Shown piece after piece: positions 37,528-47,100 of a stretch of 64,000 nt of DNA; positions within the stretch are counted from its first letter, which is position 1; the number at the start of each line of letters is the position of its first letter. The position numbers were made by a program, and so were the translations under genes. This DNA comes from Sneathiella glossodoripedis JCM 23214. GTDB taxonomy: Bacteria; Pseudomonadota; Alphaproteobacteria; Sneathiellales; Sneathiellaceae. Under the pieces are notes generated by a model. The model ran no database searches and was not told the DNA's origin. It saw only the letters and a list, made by a program, of their open reading frames with translations. The stretch covers positions 162,396-226,395 of the forward strand of contig NZ_BAMS01000004.1 in assembly GCF_000616095.1 (NCBI RefSeq), written 5' to 3'.

Positions 37528-38441
37528 ATGAAATTACCACCCCTGAACGCCTTGCGTGCTTTCGAAGCCGCTGCCCGACATTTAAGTTTTTCAAGAGCGG
37601 CGGACGAACTCTCTGTAACTCCGGCTGCGGTCAGTCATCAGATCAAGGGACTGGAAGACTGGCTCGCTGTACCGCTGTTTCGCAGGCTGAACCGCGCCGT
37701 CATGCTAACGGATGAAGGCCAATCCTATCTTGTGGGCATTCGTGAAGGGCTGGAGCTATAGGTGACGCCACCGAAAAAATCCTGTTGCAGGGAACGTCGG
37801 GGTCTCTGACCGTCAGTACATTACCTTCTTTTGCGGCCAGATGGCTGTTGCCGCGGCTTAGCAGTTTTCAACAACGCCATCCCGATATCAACGTGCGGAT
37901 TTCTGCAACGGACATCATTACTGATTTTCATCGGGAAAGCGTGGATGCTGTTATTCGGTACGGGTCAGGAAATTATCCCGACCTGCATTCTGAATTATTG
38001 TTGCAGGAAGATCATCTCTTTCCCGTTTGTAGCCCGGTGCTACTGGAAGGCCCGCATCCTTTGACACGCCCCTCCGATCTTGCTCATCACACGCTTCTTC
38101 ATGATGACTTGCGGGTGGATTGGGAAACCTGGCTGGCAGCTGCCGATGTGAAAGGCATCGATTCCAAGAAAGGCCTCAGCTTTAATGACTCTTCCATGGT
38201 TTTGAGTGCGGCCATGGCGGGGCAAGGGGTGGCTTTGGGGCGGAGTACGCTCGCGGCGGAGGATTTGAAGGCAGGCCGGTTGGTGAAACCATTTGATATC
38301 GAGCTGAAGGCGGGAAGTGCCTATTATTTTGTCTGCCCCAAAGAATTTATCAACCGGCCGCAAATCATGGCATTTCGGGATTGGCTGTTTGAAGAGGCGG
38401 AAAACGATCCGGGGCGTTTTATGTATGTCCCCGAAAGTTGA
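37528..38441 (+). CDS. LysR family regulator, GcvA-like (frameshifted)
   Basis: N-terminal helix-turn-helix: LPPLNALRAFEAAARHLSFS, AADELSVTPAAVSHQIKGLE. Frame is lost at about 37757, where a base is missing (EGLEL then IGDATEKIL); downstream the effector domain is intact (VSTLPSFAARWLLPRLSSFQ, VDAVIRYGSGNYPDL). Corrected length about 304 aa. Resembles GcvA/AmpR-type regulators. Divergent from the DUF1127 gene. Confidence 0.87.
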
Positions 38442-38567
38442 ATTTTTGCATCCTGCGTGGCAAAGCTGCATGAAATCACCGGCAAAATCCGTTTTCACTG
38501 GCTTTAAGGTTGAAACCCTGTTTCAGGAAGCGTAGCTTGGCGGCTGCAACAGAGTTGCTGTTATTAA

Positions 38568-39794
<1,227 letters not shown>

Positions 39795-39813
39795 TACAGT
39801 ATTTTCAATGTTG

Positions 39814-39846
39814 AAAAAGCGGCCGGTGATTCGGCCGCTTTTTTTT
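39814..39846 (+). terminator. Rho-independent terminator of aatA
   Basis: AGCGGCCG (39818-39825), six-base loop, CGGCCGCT (39832-39839), then an eight-T run. Confidence 0.92.
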
Positions 39847-39971
39847 ATGGCCCGGCAAATAGCAGCATCCTCCCATTAAGGCGCAGTTCAAAATGGCGGA
39901 AAACTCGCGAGTGTGGGTTCCTCTCTCCATCTTTTTCTTGCCTACTGCCGCGATCGAGACAAACATTAGAT

Positions 39972-39991
39972 AAGTCTAACAAACTGGGAGG
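39972..39991 (+). promoter_or_regulatory. EF-G-like leader: predicted AbcR-type sRNA target site
   Basis: AAGTCTAACA (39972-39981) directly adjoins AACTGGGAGG (39982-39991). The first is the exact complement of TGTTAGACTT in the sRNA core of copies 1 and 2; the second is the complement of CCTCCCAGTT in the loops of copies 2 and 3, and includes the SD of the EF-G-like gene. Pairing would block ribosome access. Seen by sequence comparison within the window; not tested. Confidence 0.6.
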
Positions 39992-39997
39992 TGCGGT

Positions 39998-42025
39998 ATG
40001 ACCATGGAAAAACCGACGGGACCCCGAACTGTGGCTCTGGTTGGTCCTTACTCAAGTGGCAAGACAACCCTGCTGGAATCGATGCTGCATATCTGCGGGG
40101 AAATTAGCCGAAAAGGTAAAGTCGATGACGGCAGCACGATCGGCGACAGTGCGGATGAAGCACGACAGAGAAAAATGAGCGTTGAGGTAAACTCCGCTCA
40201 TTTTTCATTTATGGGGGATGATTTTTATATTCTCGATTGTCCCGGGTCCGTTGAATTTATGCAGGAAAGTCGCAATGTACTCAGCGCGGTAGATGCGGCG
40301 GTTCTCGTTTGTGAGCCGGATCCTGACAGGAATGTAACGTTGCTGCCAATCCTCAAGCTGCTCGAAGAAAATGACACGCCGACCTTTATATTTGTCAATA
40401 AGGTGGACCGGGCAAAAGGGAGCGTGCACACCCTCTTTCAATCATTGGAGGAAGTTTCAAACAGGGATCTTGTTCTGCGCCAGATGCCCATTGTCAATGA
40501 CGGAACAGTCACCGGTTATGTGGATCTCGCGTCAGAGCGGGCTTATGTCTACAAGGATGGACAGGCTTCTAAAATTATCGATATGCCGCCGGAAGTGGCC
40601 GAGATGGAAGGCACCTCGCGCTTTACCATGCTAGAGACGTTGGCCGATTATGACGATCACCTGATGGAGGAGCTGCTCGAGGATATTGAACCCCAGCATG
40701 AAGAAATCTACGAGCTGTTGCAGCAGGATTTGCAAAAAGGGTTTCTGGTTCCGATTTTTCTGGGGGCCGCAGACAGTGATCATGGCGTTCGCCGCTTACT
40801 AAAAGCGCTACGTCATGAGGTTCCCTCAAATGAGAAAACGGCCGAACGCGCTGCGATTGAGATCGGTGAGGACAGGACAATCGCGCAAGTGCTCAAAACC
40901 TATATCTCCGCGCAAGGGGGGAAATTATCGCTGGTGCGTATCTGGTCGGGTACCATCTCGGATGGCGATGCCTTTGAAGCGGGCCGTGTTTCTGGGCTTG
41001 TCCGTTTACAGGGCGCACAGCAGGAAAAGCTGGATCGGGCAAGCGCGGGTGAGGTTGTTGCATTGGGTCGTATGGAAGCCCTTCGCACCGGCGATTTTCT
41101 GACGAGTGACGGTGTGGAGCCTATCGCCTCCCGCTTGAGTGTGTTCGAACCGGTTTTTGATTTTTCTTTGTTTGCCGAACGTCGTGAAGATGATGTGAAG
41201 CTTTCAGCTGCATTGGCAAAATTGAACGAAGAGGACCCCTCTTTGATCGCCGAGCATCGTCAGGAAACACAGGAGCTTCTATTGCGGGGACAGGGGGAAA
41301 TTCACTTAAGCGTCGCGCTGGAACGGTTAAAGTCCAAATATGGCCTCTCCGTCACACATTCCGAGCCAAAAGTTGCCTTCAAGGAAGCCATACGCAAGGG
41401 AACTGTCCATCATGCCCGCTTTAAAAAGCAAAGCGGTGGGCATGGACAGTTTGGGGATGTCAAAATTGAAATCAAACCATTGCCCCGCGGTGAGGGGTTT
41501 CAGTTCAGTGAAACCGTTGTGGGCGGATCCGTGCCCAAGCAGTTTATCCCCGCGGTGGAAAATGGAGTGAAAGACTATCTGGGGGCAGGCCCGCTGGGCT
41601 TTCCGGTGGTGGACATCTCTGTCACTTTGCTCGATGGTCAGCATCATTCGGTTGATAGCTCGGAAAACGCGTTTCGTTCCGCAGCCCGCATTGCCATGAG
41701 TGAAGGGATGCCCAATTGCTCACCTGTTCTGCTGGAGCCGGTTTGCAAAGTGGAAATTGCGATGCCAGCGACTTTCACGTCAAAAGTAAACGGCATTGTC
41801 AGCAGTCGGAGGGGTCAAATACTGGGTTTTGATGCGCGCGAAGGATGGCATGGATGGGAAGTGTTGAGCGCCATGATGCCAGAGCAGGAGCTGCGGGGCT
41901 TGATAATTGATCTGCGTTCGGCAACTCAGGGCGTGGGAACGTTTCGTGCGGAATTTGATCACTTGCAGGAACTGACCGGCGCCCTCGCTGAACGGATTGT
42001 GGAGCAGGCGGGGTCCGGGCATTAG
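39998..42025 (+). CDS. Elongation factor G-like GTPase (EF-G2 type)
   Basis: 675 aa, an EF-G paralogue. G1 is GPYSSGKTTLLESML, G3 is DCPGSVEFMQES and G4 is NKVDRAKG. Domains II-V follow (GTISDGDAFEAGRVSG; QSGGHGQFGDVKIEI; VFEPVFDFSLF). In canonical EF-G, G3 is DTPGHVDF with a catalytic histidine; here it is serine, as in the EF-G-like family, so GTP hydrolysis or its coupling may differ. Its leader carries the predicted sRNA target at 39972-39991. Confidence 0.9.
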   Translation: MTMEKPTGPRTVALVGPYSSGKTTLLESMLHICGEISRKGKVDDGSTIGDSADEARQRKMSVEVNSAHFSFMGDDFYILDCPGSVEFMQESRNVLSAVDAAVLVCEPDPDRNVTLLPILKLLEENDTPTFIFVNKVDRAKGSVHTLFQSLEEVSNRDLVLRQMPIVNDGTVTGYVDLASERAYVYKDGQASKIIDMPPEVAEMEGTSRFTMLETLADYDDHLMEELLEDIEPQHEEIYELLQQDLQKGFLVPIFLGAADSDHGVRRLLKALRHEVPSNEKTAERAAIEIGEDRTIAQVLKTYISAQGGKLSLVRIWSGTISDGDAFEAGRVSGLVRLQGAQQEKLDRASAGEVVALGRMEALRTGDFLTSDGVEPIASRLSVFEPVFDFSLFAERREDDVKLSAALAKLNEEDPSLIAEHRQETQELLLRGQGEIHLSVALERLKSKYGLSVTHSEPKVAFKEAIRKGTVHHARFKKQSGGHGQFGDVKIEIKPLPRGEGFQFSETVVGGSVPKQFIPAVENGVKDYLGAGPLGFPVVDISVTLLDGQHHSVDSSENAFRSAARIAMSEGMPNCSPVLLEPVCKVEIAMPATFTSKVNGIVSSRRGQILGFDAREGWHGWEVLSAMMPEQELRGLIIDLRSATQGVGTFRAEFDHLQELTGALAERIVEQAGSGH

Positions 42026-42121
42026 CAGGAGCACTAGCAGGATCCCTCACGGACTGTTGATTTGAATTTGTGAACTGACCGCTCAATCCTTTCGTAACAC
42101 AAGTTTGAAAGGGTTGCCGGT

Positions 42122-43093
42122 ATGCTTATTAAAATCAGGAAGAGTTGGGAATTATCAGAAAACGCCGTTTTGGATGAGGGTAAGTATCTGAACCGGCGTC
42201 AAATTCTGAAAGGGCTGGGGATCGGTGGATTAATCGCGGCCTCTCCGTCAATACTGTCAAATTCAGTTGCGGCAACATCTGATGATCCCAGCGCTCATCT
42301 GTATCCTGTTGCCCGCAATACAGCCTATGAAGGCGGGCGACCGCTCACCCCTGAAAAAATCGCCACTACCTACAATAATTTCTACGAGTTCGGCTCACAT
42401 AAAGAAATTTCAAAAGCAGCACAGGCGTTGAAAATTCGCCCCTGGAGTGTCCTCATCGATGGGGAGGTTGAGCAGGAACAGCAGATTGATATCGATGATC
42501 TTTTATCTCGAATGCCGTTGGAAGAAAGAATTTACCGCCACCGCTGTGTGGAGGCATGGTCAATGGTGGTGCCCTATAGCGGCTTTGCGCTCAAAGAATT
42601 GGTCAAGCTGGCAAAGCCTACCTCCAAAGCAAGATATCTGATCATGCAGACTTTTGAGGATAAAGAGGTGGCAACTGGTCAGCGTCAGTTCTGGTATCCT
42701 TGGCCCTATACTGAAGGGCTGTCCATGGAAGAAGCGGCGCATGATCTCGCGTTTATCGCAACAGGTCTTTATGGCAAGCCTATTCCCAAACAAAATGGGG
42801 CGCCTCTGCGTCTGGCTGTTCCATGGAAATATGGTTTCAAACATGCCAAATCACTCGTTCGCTTTACCTTCAGTGAAAAGCGTCCCGTCAGCTTTTGGCA
42901 GAAGCTGAATGAGAATGAATACGGGTTTTGGGCAAATGTGAACCCGGAAGTCCGTCATCCGCGCTGGTCTCAGGCGACGGAACGTGATCTGGCCACTAAC
43001 GAGAGAATTCCAACGCAATTCTACAATGGCTATGCAGAAGAGGTCGCGGGTCTGTATACGGAAATTGGTAAGAAAGAGCCCCTGTTCAAATAA
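42122..43093 (+). CDS. msrP: Protein-methionine-sulfoxide reductase catalytic subunit MsrP
   Basis: Periplasmic molybdopterin enzyme repairing oxidised methionines. 323 aa. The twin-arginine signal NRRQILKGLGIGGLIAA is seen, then PWSVLIDGEVEQEQ and the molybdenum-ligand cysteine in YRHRCVEAWSMVVPYSGF; PWKYGFKHAKSL is another conserved block. The membrane haem partner MsrQ is not adjacent; what follows is a non-coding sRNA array. The stop TAA at 43091-43093 touches the T-run of the first sRNA terminator (minus strand). Confidence 0.94.
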   Translation: MLIKIRKSWELSENAVLDEGKYLNRRQILKGLGIGGLIAASPSILSNSVAATSDDPSAHLYPVARNTAYEGGRPLTPEKIATTYNNFYEFGSHKEISKAAQALKIRPWSVLIDGEVEQEQQIDIDDLLSRMPLEERIYRHRCVEAWSMVVPYSGFALKELVKLAKPTSKARYLIMQTFEDKEVATGQRQFWYPWPYTEGLSMEEAAHDLAFIATGLYGKPIPKQNGAPLRLAVPWKYGFKHAKSLVRFTFSEKRPVSFWQKLNENEYGFWANVNPEVRHPRWSQATERDLATNERIPTQFYNGYAEEVAGLYTEIGKKEPLFK

Positions 43094-43215
43094 AAAAAAG
43101 GCCAGCCTCATCGGAGGCTGGCAAGTCTAACAGGGAGGCCTGCCGTCTAGCGGCAGTGACTGACACACTTGGGAGAAACTGTCAGCCAACATGCAAACTT
43201 TCGATTGCAAGTCAG
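43092..43215 (-). ncRNA. AbcR-like small RNA, copy 1
   Basis: Minus-strand RNA of about 124 nt; the 5' end is approximate. In transcript order: a small hairpin (43192-43210), a hairpin CTGACA/TGTCAG (43160-43185) whose loop contains CUCCC, a CUGCCG/CGGCAG hairpin (43140-43156), the single-stranded core CCTCCCTGTTAGACTT (43138-43123), and a terminator GCCAGCCTC/GAGGCTGGC (43101-43122) with an eight-T run (43099-43092). Core and terminator are nearly identical to copy 2. The CUCCC loop plus anti-SD core plus terminator matches AbcR/alpha-r15 architecture. Confidence 0.75.
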
Positions 43216-43307
43216 GCAAGTAAATCGCCTGCATCACATATGTGGGAATCGGTCCCTTATATGAGTAGTCCCAAAAACGCATAGCTGCCATGAGCGTGCG
43301 TCATGGC

Positions 43308-43466
43308 AAAAAAAGACCAGCCTCTGGGAAGAGGCTGGCAAGTCTAACAGGGAGGTATATCATCAAGAGATGATATATGCTGCTTGCAACTGGGAGGAAA
43401 GCAAGCAGCGGGAATATCGATAAAGGGGGGTCGATATTCAGATCAATGCTGCAATGCAGCGTTGAT
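43308..43466 (-). ncRNA. AbcR-like small RNA, copy 2
   Basis: About 159 nt. Promoter candidate: CTGGCA (-35, 43502-43497), 18-base spacer, TATATT (-10, 43478-43473). Then hairpins: an imperfect 5' stem (about 43442-43466), GAATATCGA with a CCCCCC loop (43412-43439), GCTGCTTGC with loop TTTCCTCCCAGTT (43379-43409), a tatatcat hairpin (43356-43377), the core CCTCCCTGTTAGACTT (43355-43340), and terminator CCAGCCTC/GAGGCTGG (43317-43338) with a seven-T run. Three C-rich anti-SD segments are exposed. Confidence 0.8.
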
Positions 43467-43472
43467 GATTGG

Positions 43473-43502
43473 AATATAGGCAATTGATGAATTATGTGCC
43501 AG
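43473..43502 (-). promoter_or_regulatory. Candidate promoter of sRNA copy 2
   Basis: CTGGCA, 18 bases, TATATT reading on the minus strand, placing the start near 43466. Confidence 0.45.
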
Positions 43503-43586
43503 TATTTTTTTTGCAGCGCACCCATGCATTTTGTGCATATCTCCCTGACCAGCCATGCGCTTTTAGGAAAAACGCATATTTGCGGC

Positions 43587-43790
43587 AAAAAGAAAGGCTG
43601 ACCTGTAAAACAGATCAGCCTTATAACTAACAGGGGATGTTATGATGAATATCATAACGGGTTACTTGCAACTGGGAGGGTATCAAGTAACCATACCATG
43701 TTCACGAAACATATGGGAGACTGTCGTGAAACAGGGAGTGCTGCGTCGCAGCAATCGGTGAGCACTTTTTAGAAAAACTGGCGCAGAATG
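43587..43790 (-). ncRNA. AbcR-like small RNA, copy 3 (longest)
   Basis: About 204 nt. Promoter candidate TTGAGT (43826-43821), 18 bases, TATTGA (43802-43797). From 5' to 3': a GCTGCG/CGCAGC hairpin followed by ACTCCCTG, hairpin TTCACGA with loop containing CUCCC (43709-43731), hairpin GGTTACTTG with loop containing CCCTCCCAGTTG (43660-43692), a GTTATGAT/ATCATAAC hairpin, core variant ATCCCCTGTTAGTTATAAG, and terminator AAGGCTGA..TCAGCCTT with T-rich tail (CTTTCTTTTT). Core diverged but anti-SD loops multiplied. Confidence 0.75.
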
Positions 43791-43796
43791 AGAAGT

Positions 43797-43826
43797 TCAA
43801 TATTCTCAAAGCGGATATGCACTCAA
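43797..43826 (-). promoter_or_regulatory. Candidate promoter of sRNA copy 3
   Basis: TTGAGT, 18 bases, TATTGA on the minus strand, just downstream of the LysR gene; same spacing as the copy 2 promoter. Confidence 0.4.
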
Positions 43827-43882
43827 TGCATGGCTGTTTGAAAATTCGATCTGCTGAAAATTAAAAGCCGTTTGCTCTATGC

Positions 43883-44776
43883 CTAAAAAGTAGACTCAGA
43901 CACCTTCCGGATCAGAAAATCGCGAAAAATAGTCACCCGTTTCGATTTGCGAAGCTCTTCGGGGTACACATAATACGCATCGAACTCCGGCCCTTCCAGA
44001 TCAGGCATGATGCGCACCAGACCTTTATGCCCCTGCGTGATGTAATCGGGCAGGCTTCCGATGCCGACACCGCTTTGAATTGCCAGCAGCAGTCCGTAAA
44101 CGTTATTGACCTTGAATACGGGTTGAATGTCAGGGTTGTAGGAGCGGAGCGTATCCAGGATCCAGTTGACATTGGAAATGTTGGAGGGCGCTTCATCTCC
44201 GTAAATCAGGATTTTCCGTTTCGCTAGTTCTTTGAGGCTACCGGGATTGCCATGGCGGTCAATATATTCGGTGGAGGCGTACAGGTGATGGCGGACACTC
44301 ATCAGTTTTCGCATAATCAGGTCAGGCTGTACCGGCTCACGCAGGCGGATGGCGACGTCTGCCTCCCGCATGGCGAGATCCAGCTCCCGATCAGCCAAAA
44401 TCAGATTTACCGTGATATCCGGATACAGCTCAATGAATTCCCGTATTCTGGGTGTCAACCAGTTGGAACCAACACCAACAGTTGCCGTTACCTTGATTTC
44501 GCCTGTGGGCTTGTCTTTGGTATCCGCAAGCATGGCTTCCGTCATGGCCAGTTTTGCAAAAATTTCATGCGCGGTTCTGTAGAGCAATTCGCCCTGCTCG
44601 GTCAGCAAAAGTCCTCTGGCATGTCGGTGAAACAGGGGGAGCTTCAAGCTGTCTTCAAGGGCGCTGATCTGCCGGCTGACAGCGGACTGGCTTAAATGCA
44701 GTGTCTCACCGGCATGAGTGAAACTGCCGGCCTCGGCAACGGCGTGAAAAATTCTAAGCTTGTCCCAATCCATCAC
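43883..44776 (-). CDS. LysR family regulator, LsrB/VtlR-type
   Basis: 297 aa. Helix-turn-helix MMDWDKLRIFHAVAEAGSFT, GETLHLSQSAVSRQISALE; effector domain begins IKVTATVGVGSNWLTPRI. The opening MDWDKLRIFHAVAEAGSFTH is the one seen in LsrB/VtlR regulators. In rhizobia and Brucella these sit next to trxB and control or adjoin the AbcR small RNAs; here trxB is immediately upstream and three AbcR-like RNAs immediately downstream on the same strand. Orthology inferred from sequence and synteny. Confidence 0.88.
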   Translation of the reverse strand: MMDWDKLRIFHAVAEAGSFTHAGETLHLSQSAVSRQISALEDSLKLPLFHRHARGLLLTEQGELLYRTAHEIFAKLAMTEAMLADTKDKPTGEIKVTATVGVGSNWLTPRIREFIELYPDITVNLILADRELDLAMREADVAIRLREPVQPDLIMRKLMSVRHHLYASTEYIDRHGNPGSLKELAKRKILIYGDEAPSNISNVNWILDTLRSYNPDIQPVFKVNNVYGLLLAIQSGVGIGSLPDYITQGHKGLVRIMPDLEGPEFDAYYVYPEELRKSKRVTIFRDFLIRKVSESTF

Positions 44777-44910
44777 TGCTCTGTCTCCCCGTAAAGCCAG
44801 GATAGGGTTCCCGGGCGATACAGGTAATGTTAGTCGTTGTTTTCAGGAAGAGGGAAACTAATTTTCCATGCGTTCAGAAGTTAGCGCGAACGCGTGGCAA
44901 ATGAGTAACG

Positions 44911-45855
44911 TCACTCGTGACCTGCAAGAAAGCGTTCAGCTTCAAGCGCCGCCATACATCCGGTGCCAGCTGCCGTTACCGCCTGACGATATATTTTGTC
45001 CTGAACATCTCCGCAGGCGAACACGCCTTCGATGTTTGTTGCCGTGGAATCCGGGGCGGTAACGATGTAACCCTCGTCATCCATATTCAGCTTGCCCTTG
45101 AACATCTCGGTATTCGGGCTGTGGCCGATCGCGATAAACACACCATGCACATCAAGCAGGCTCTCTTCGCCTGTTTTGACATTTTTCAGCTTTGCTGCTG
45201 TCACTCCTAGCGGGTTTTCGTCTCCAACAATTTCTTCCAGAACCGTATCCCAGATGACATTGATTTTCTCGTTTTTGTGAAGACGGTCCACCAATATCTT
45301 TTCAGCGCGGAATTGATCCCGCCGATGAATGATTGTGACTTTGTCCGCATGATTTGTCAGGTATAGCGCTTCTTCAACGGCAGTATTGCCACCGCCCACA
45401 ACAAGGACTTCCTTGCCGCGATAGAAAAAGCCATCACATGTCGCGCAGGCAGAAACGCCAAAACCCATGAATTTCTCTTCCGACGGTAATCCCAGCCATT
45501 TCGCTGCCGCACCTGTTGAGATGATTACCGTTTCAGCAATATATTTTGCTCCGCTATCGGCTGTGGCAACAAAGGGGCGTTTGCTTGTATCCAGATCTAC
45601 AATCACATCATGATGAATAACCGTGCCAACATTTTTGGCCTGTGCTTCCATCTGCTCCATTAACCAGGGGCCTTGCACAGGATCTGCAAAACCGGGGTAA
45701 TTTTCTACATCAGTTGTGATGGTCAATTGACCTCCGGGCTGAATGCCGTGAACCATGATCGGGTTAAGAGAGGCCCTTGCTGCGTAAACTGCAGCCGTAC
45801 ATCCGGCGGGTCCGGAACCAATAATAAGTACACTTGTTTCAAACGTCTCGGCCAT
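44911..45855 (-). CDS. trxB: Thioredoxin-disulfide reductase
   Basis: FAD/NADPH flavoenzyme, 314 aa. Start MAETFETSVLIIGSGPAGC has SD AAGGAG seven bases ahead; the longer in-frame start lacks one. FAD-binding GSGPAGCTAAVYAARA, redox-active CATC in SACATCDGFF, NADPH motif VGGGNTAVEEAL, and the second FAD motif ACGDVQDKIYRQAV. trxB next to a LsrB-type LysR is a conserved alphaproteobacterial order. Confidence 0.96.
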   Translation of the reverse strand: MAETFETSVLIIGSGPAGCTAAVYAARASLNPIMVHGIQPGGQLTITTDVENYPGFADPVQGPWLMEQMEAQAKNVGTVIHHDVIVDLDTSKRPFVATADSGAKYIAETVIISTGAAAKWLGLPSEEKFMGFGVSACATCDGFFYRGKEVLVVGGGNTAVEEALYLTNHADKVTIIHRRDQFRAEKILVDRLHKNEKINVIWDTVLEEIVGDENPLGVTAAKLKNVKTGEESLLDVHGVFIAIGHSPNTEMFKGKLNMDDEGYIVTAPDSTATNIEGVFACGDVQDKIYRQAVTAAGTGCMAALEAERFLAGHE

Positions 45856-45958
45856 CTGGCACTCCTTAACCAACGGATTGTTTGCAGCTCATCAGCGGGA
45901 TTTATTTATTATGGCTTCCATCGCCTTGCAAGGGGCATATATGGACAAATGTAGCGGG

Positions 45959-45981
45959 TTTAACACAAATATGGTGTGTTA
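45959..45981 (-). repeat. Inverted repeat between trxB and the ELM1-like gene
   Basis: TTAACACA and TGTGTTAA form an 8-base palindrome with a 7-base loop, overlapping the ELM1-like stop codon. No T-run follows, so an operator in front of trxB or a transcript-stabilising hairpin are both possible. Confidence 0.4.
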
Positions 45982-46949
45982 ATGACCTATCTTGTCCCAG
46001 ACAATTTTTGCAATCCGCTCAGTTTCTGACAGTTTTGCGGGACTCCACTCATCAAGGGAGCCGGTAAAGTTCCGGGTGAAATTCAATGTCTTCATTCTTT
46101 CGTGAAATCGGTTGAACTTTTTGTTTCCACCGGGAAGGTCGAAAACATAAACCGGTTTGCCAGCGGTTACTGCCTCGCAGACCATATTTACAGAATCGGC
46201 GGTTACGATAATGGCGTCCGCCCGATGCAAATAGGCAAAATAGGGATTGTCACCTTCACCTGACCAAAGCTGATGCGGAATAGTCTCAAGCGCGCGCTTG
46301 AGGATGCTTATGTTTTCTGCGCCTGTACGGCGAGAGGTTGTCACCAGAAAATGACAGCCTGTCTTTTCATGAAGACTGCCAAGATGCTGGCTCAAATCCG
46401 TCATTACCTGAGGGTTTACATCATAACATTTATTGCTGCCACCGACGAGAACCGTTACCACAGGGGAGGCTAGGTTTTGTAGGCTATCACTGAATTTGGC
46501 AAATTCCGCCATTAGTTTTTGCGTCGTAATTCGTGTCAGTGATCCTTCGCTGACAATAACGTTTTGGCCACGCAGCCGGTCATGCCAGGGCACAATGACC
46601 AAATCAAATCTGTCTGCACGGCAGTTGGGGGTTTGAATATGAATGGTGAAACATTTGTTCTTGCTGGCTTTGCGGATGGCAATGCTTTGTGGAATGGCCT
46701 GTCGACCGCAGCTGATCACAATATCGGGCCAGGGGGTATGTAACTGATCGCCACTTTCCCGCAAGCGCTTCAGCGGGGAAATCCACAATTGCGGCGGCAG
46801 CCATTTCCAGGGTTTCTTGCTGTGAATGCGCTTGATGGTTGGCTCAAGACCCATGCTTCCGCCAGTCCCAGGCACTGATTTTCCATGCCTGCGCTACCAT
46901 CAGTTATCACCCAGCAAGTTTTCGCCTGTGTTTCGCTAATTGCTTTCAA
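45979..46949 (-). CDS. Mitochondrial fission ELM1 family protein (frameshifted)
   Basis: About 323 aa after correction. N-terminal segment KTCWVITDGSAGMENQCLGL is separated from LEPTIKRIHSKKPWKWLPP by one lost base at about 46857 (GLAEA[L]GLEP). Conserved family blocks: DIVISCGRQAIPQSIAIRKA, RFDLVIVPWHDRL, VVTVLVGGSNKCYDV and TADSVNMVCEAVTAGKPVYV. Resembles GT-B glycosyltransferases; the bacterial function is unknown. No clear ATG in the corrected frame; TTG at 46947-46949 is the likely start, so the 5' end is uncertain. Confidence 0.75.
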
Positions 46950-47100
46950 CCCATTATTTTTACCAGTTTATAGCTCTAGTGCACTATTGCGCCAGAAGGG
47001 CAAGGTCAAGTAATTTAATTACAAAAATGCGAATATCTAGGGTTGGATAAATGACATCCTTGTAATATTATTGCGCAAACCAGATAGTTGGAGGCAATGA

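Noticed and set aside
37528..38441. Two separate small LysR-like genes (helix-turn-helix only, and effector domain only).
   Set aside because: One missing base joins them into a normal 304-aa LysR, the same type of error as elsewhere in the window.
43092..43140. The repeated AAGTCTAACAGGGAGG blocks on the plus strand read at first as ribosome-binding sites of missing small genes.
   Set aside because: No ORF follows any of them, and on the minus strand they are followed by perfect terminators with U-runs, so they are the antisense of sRNA cores.
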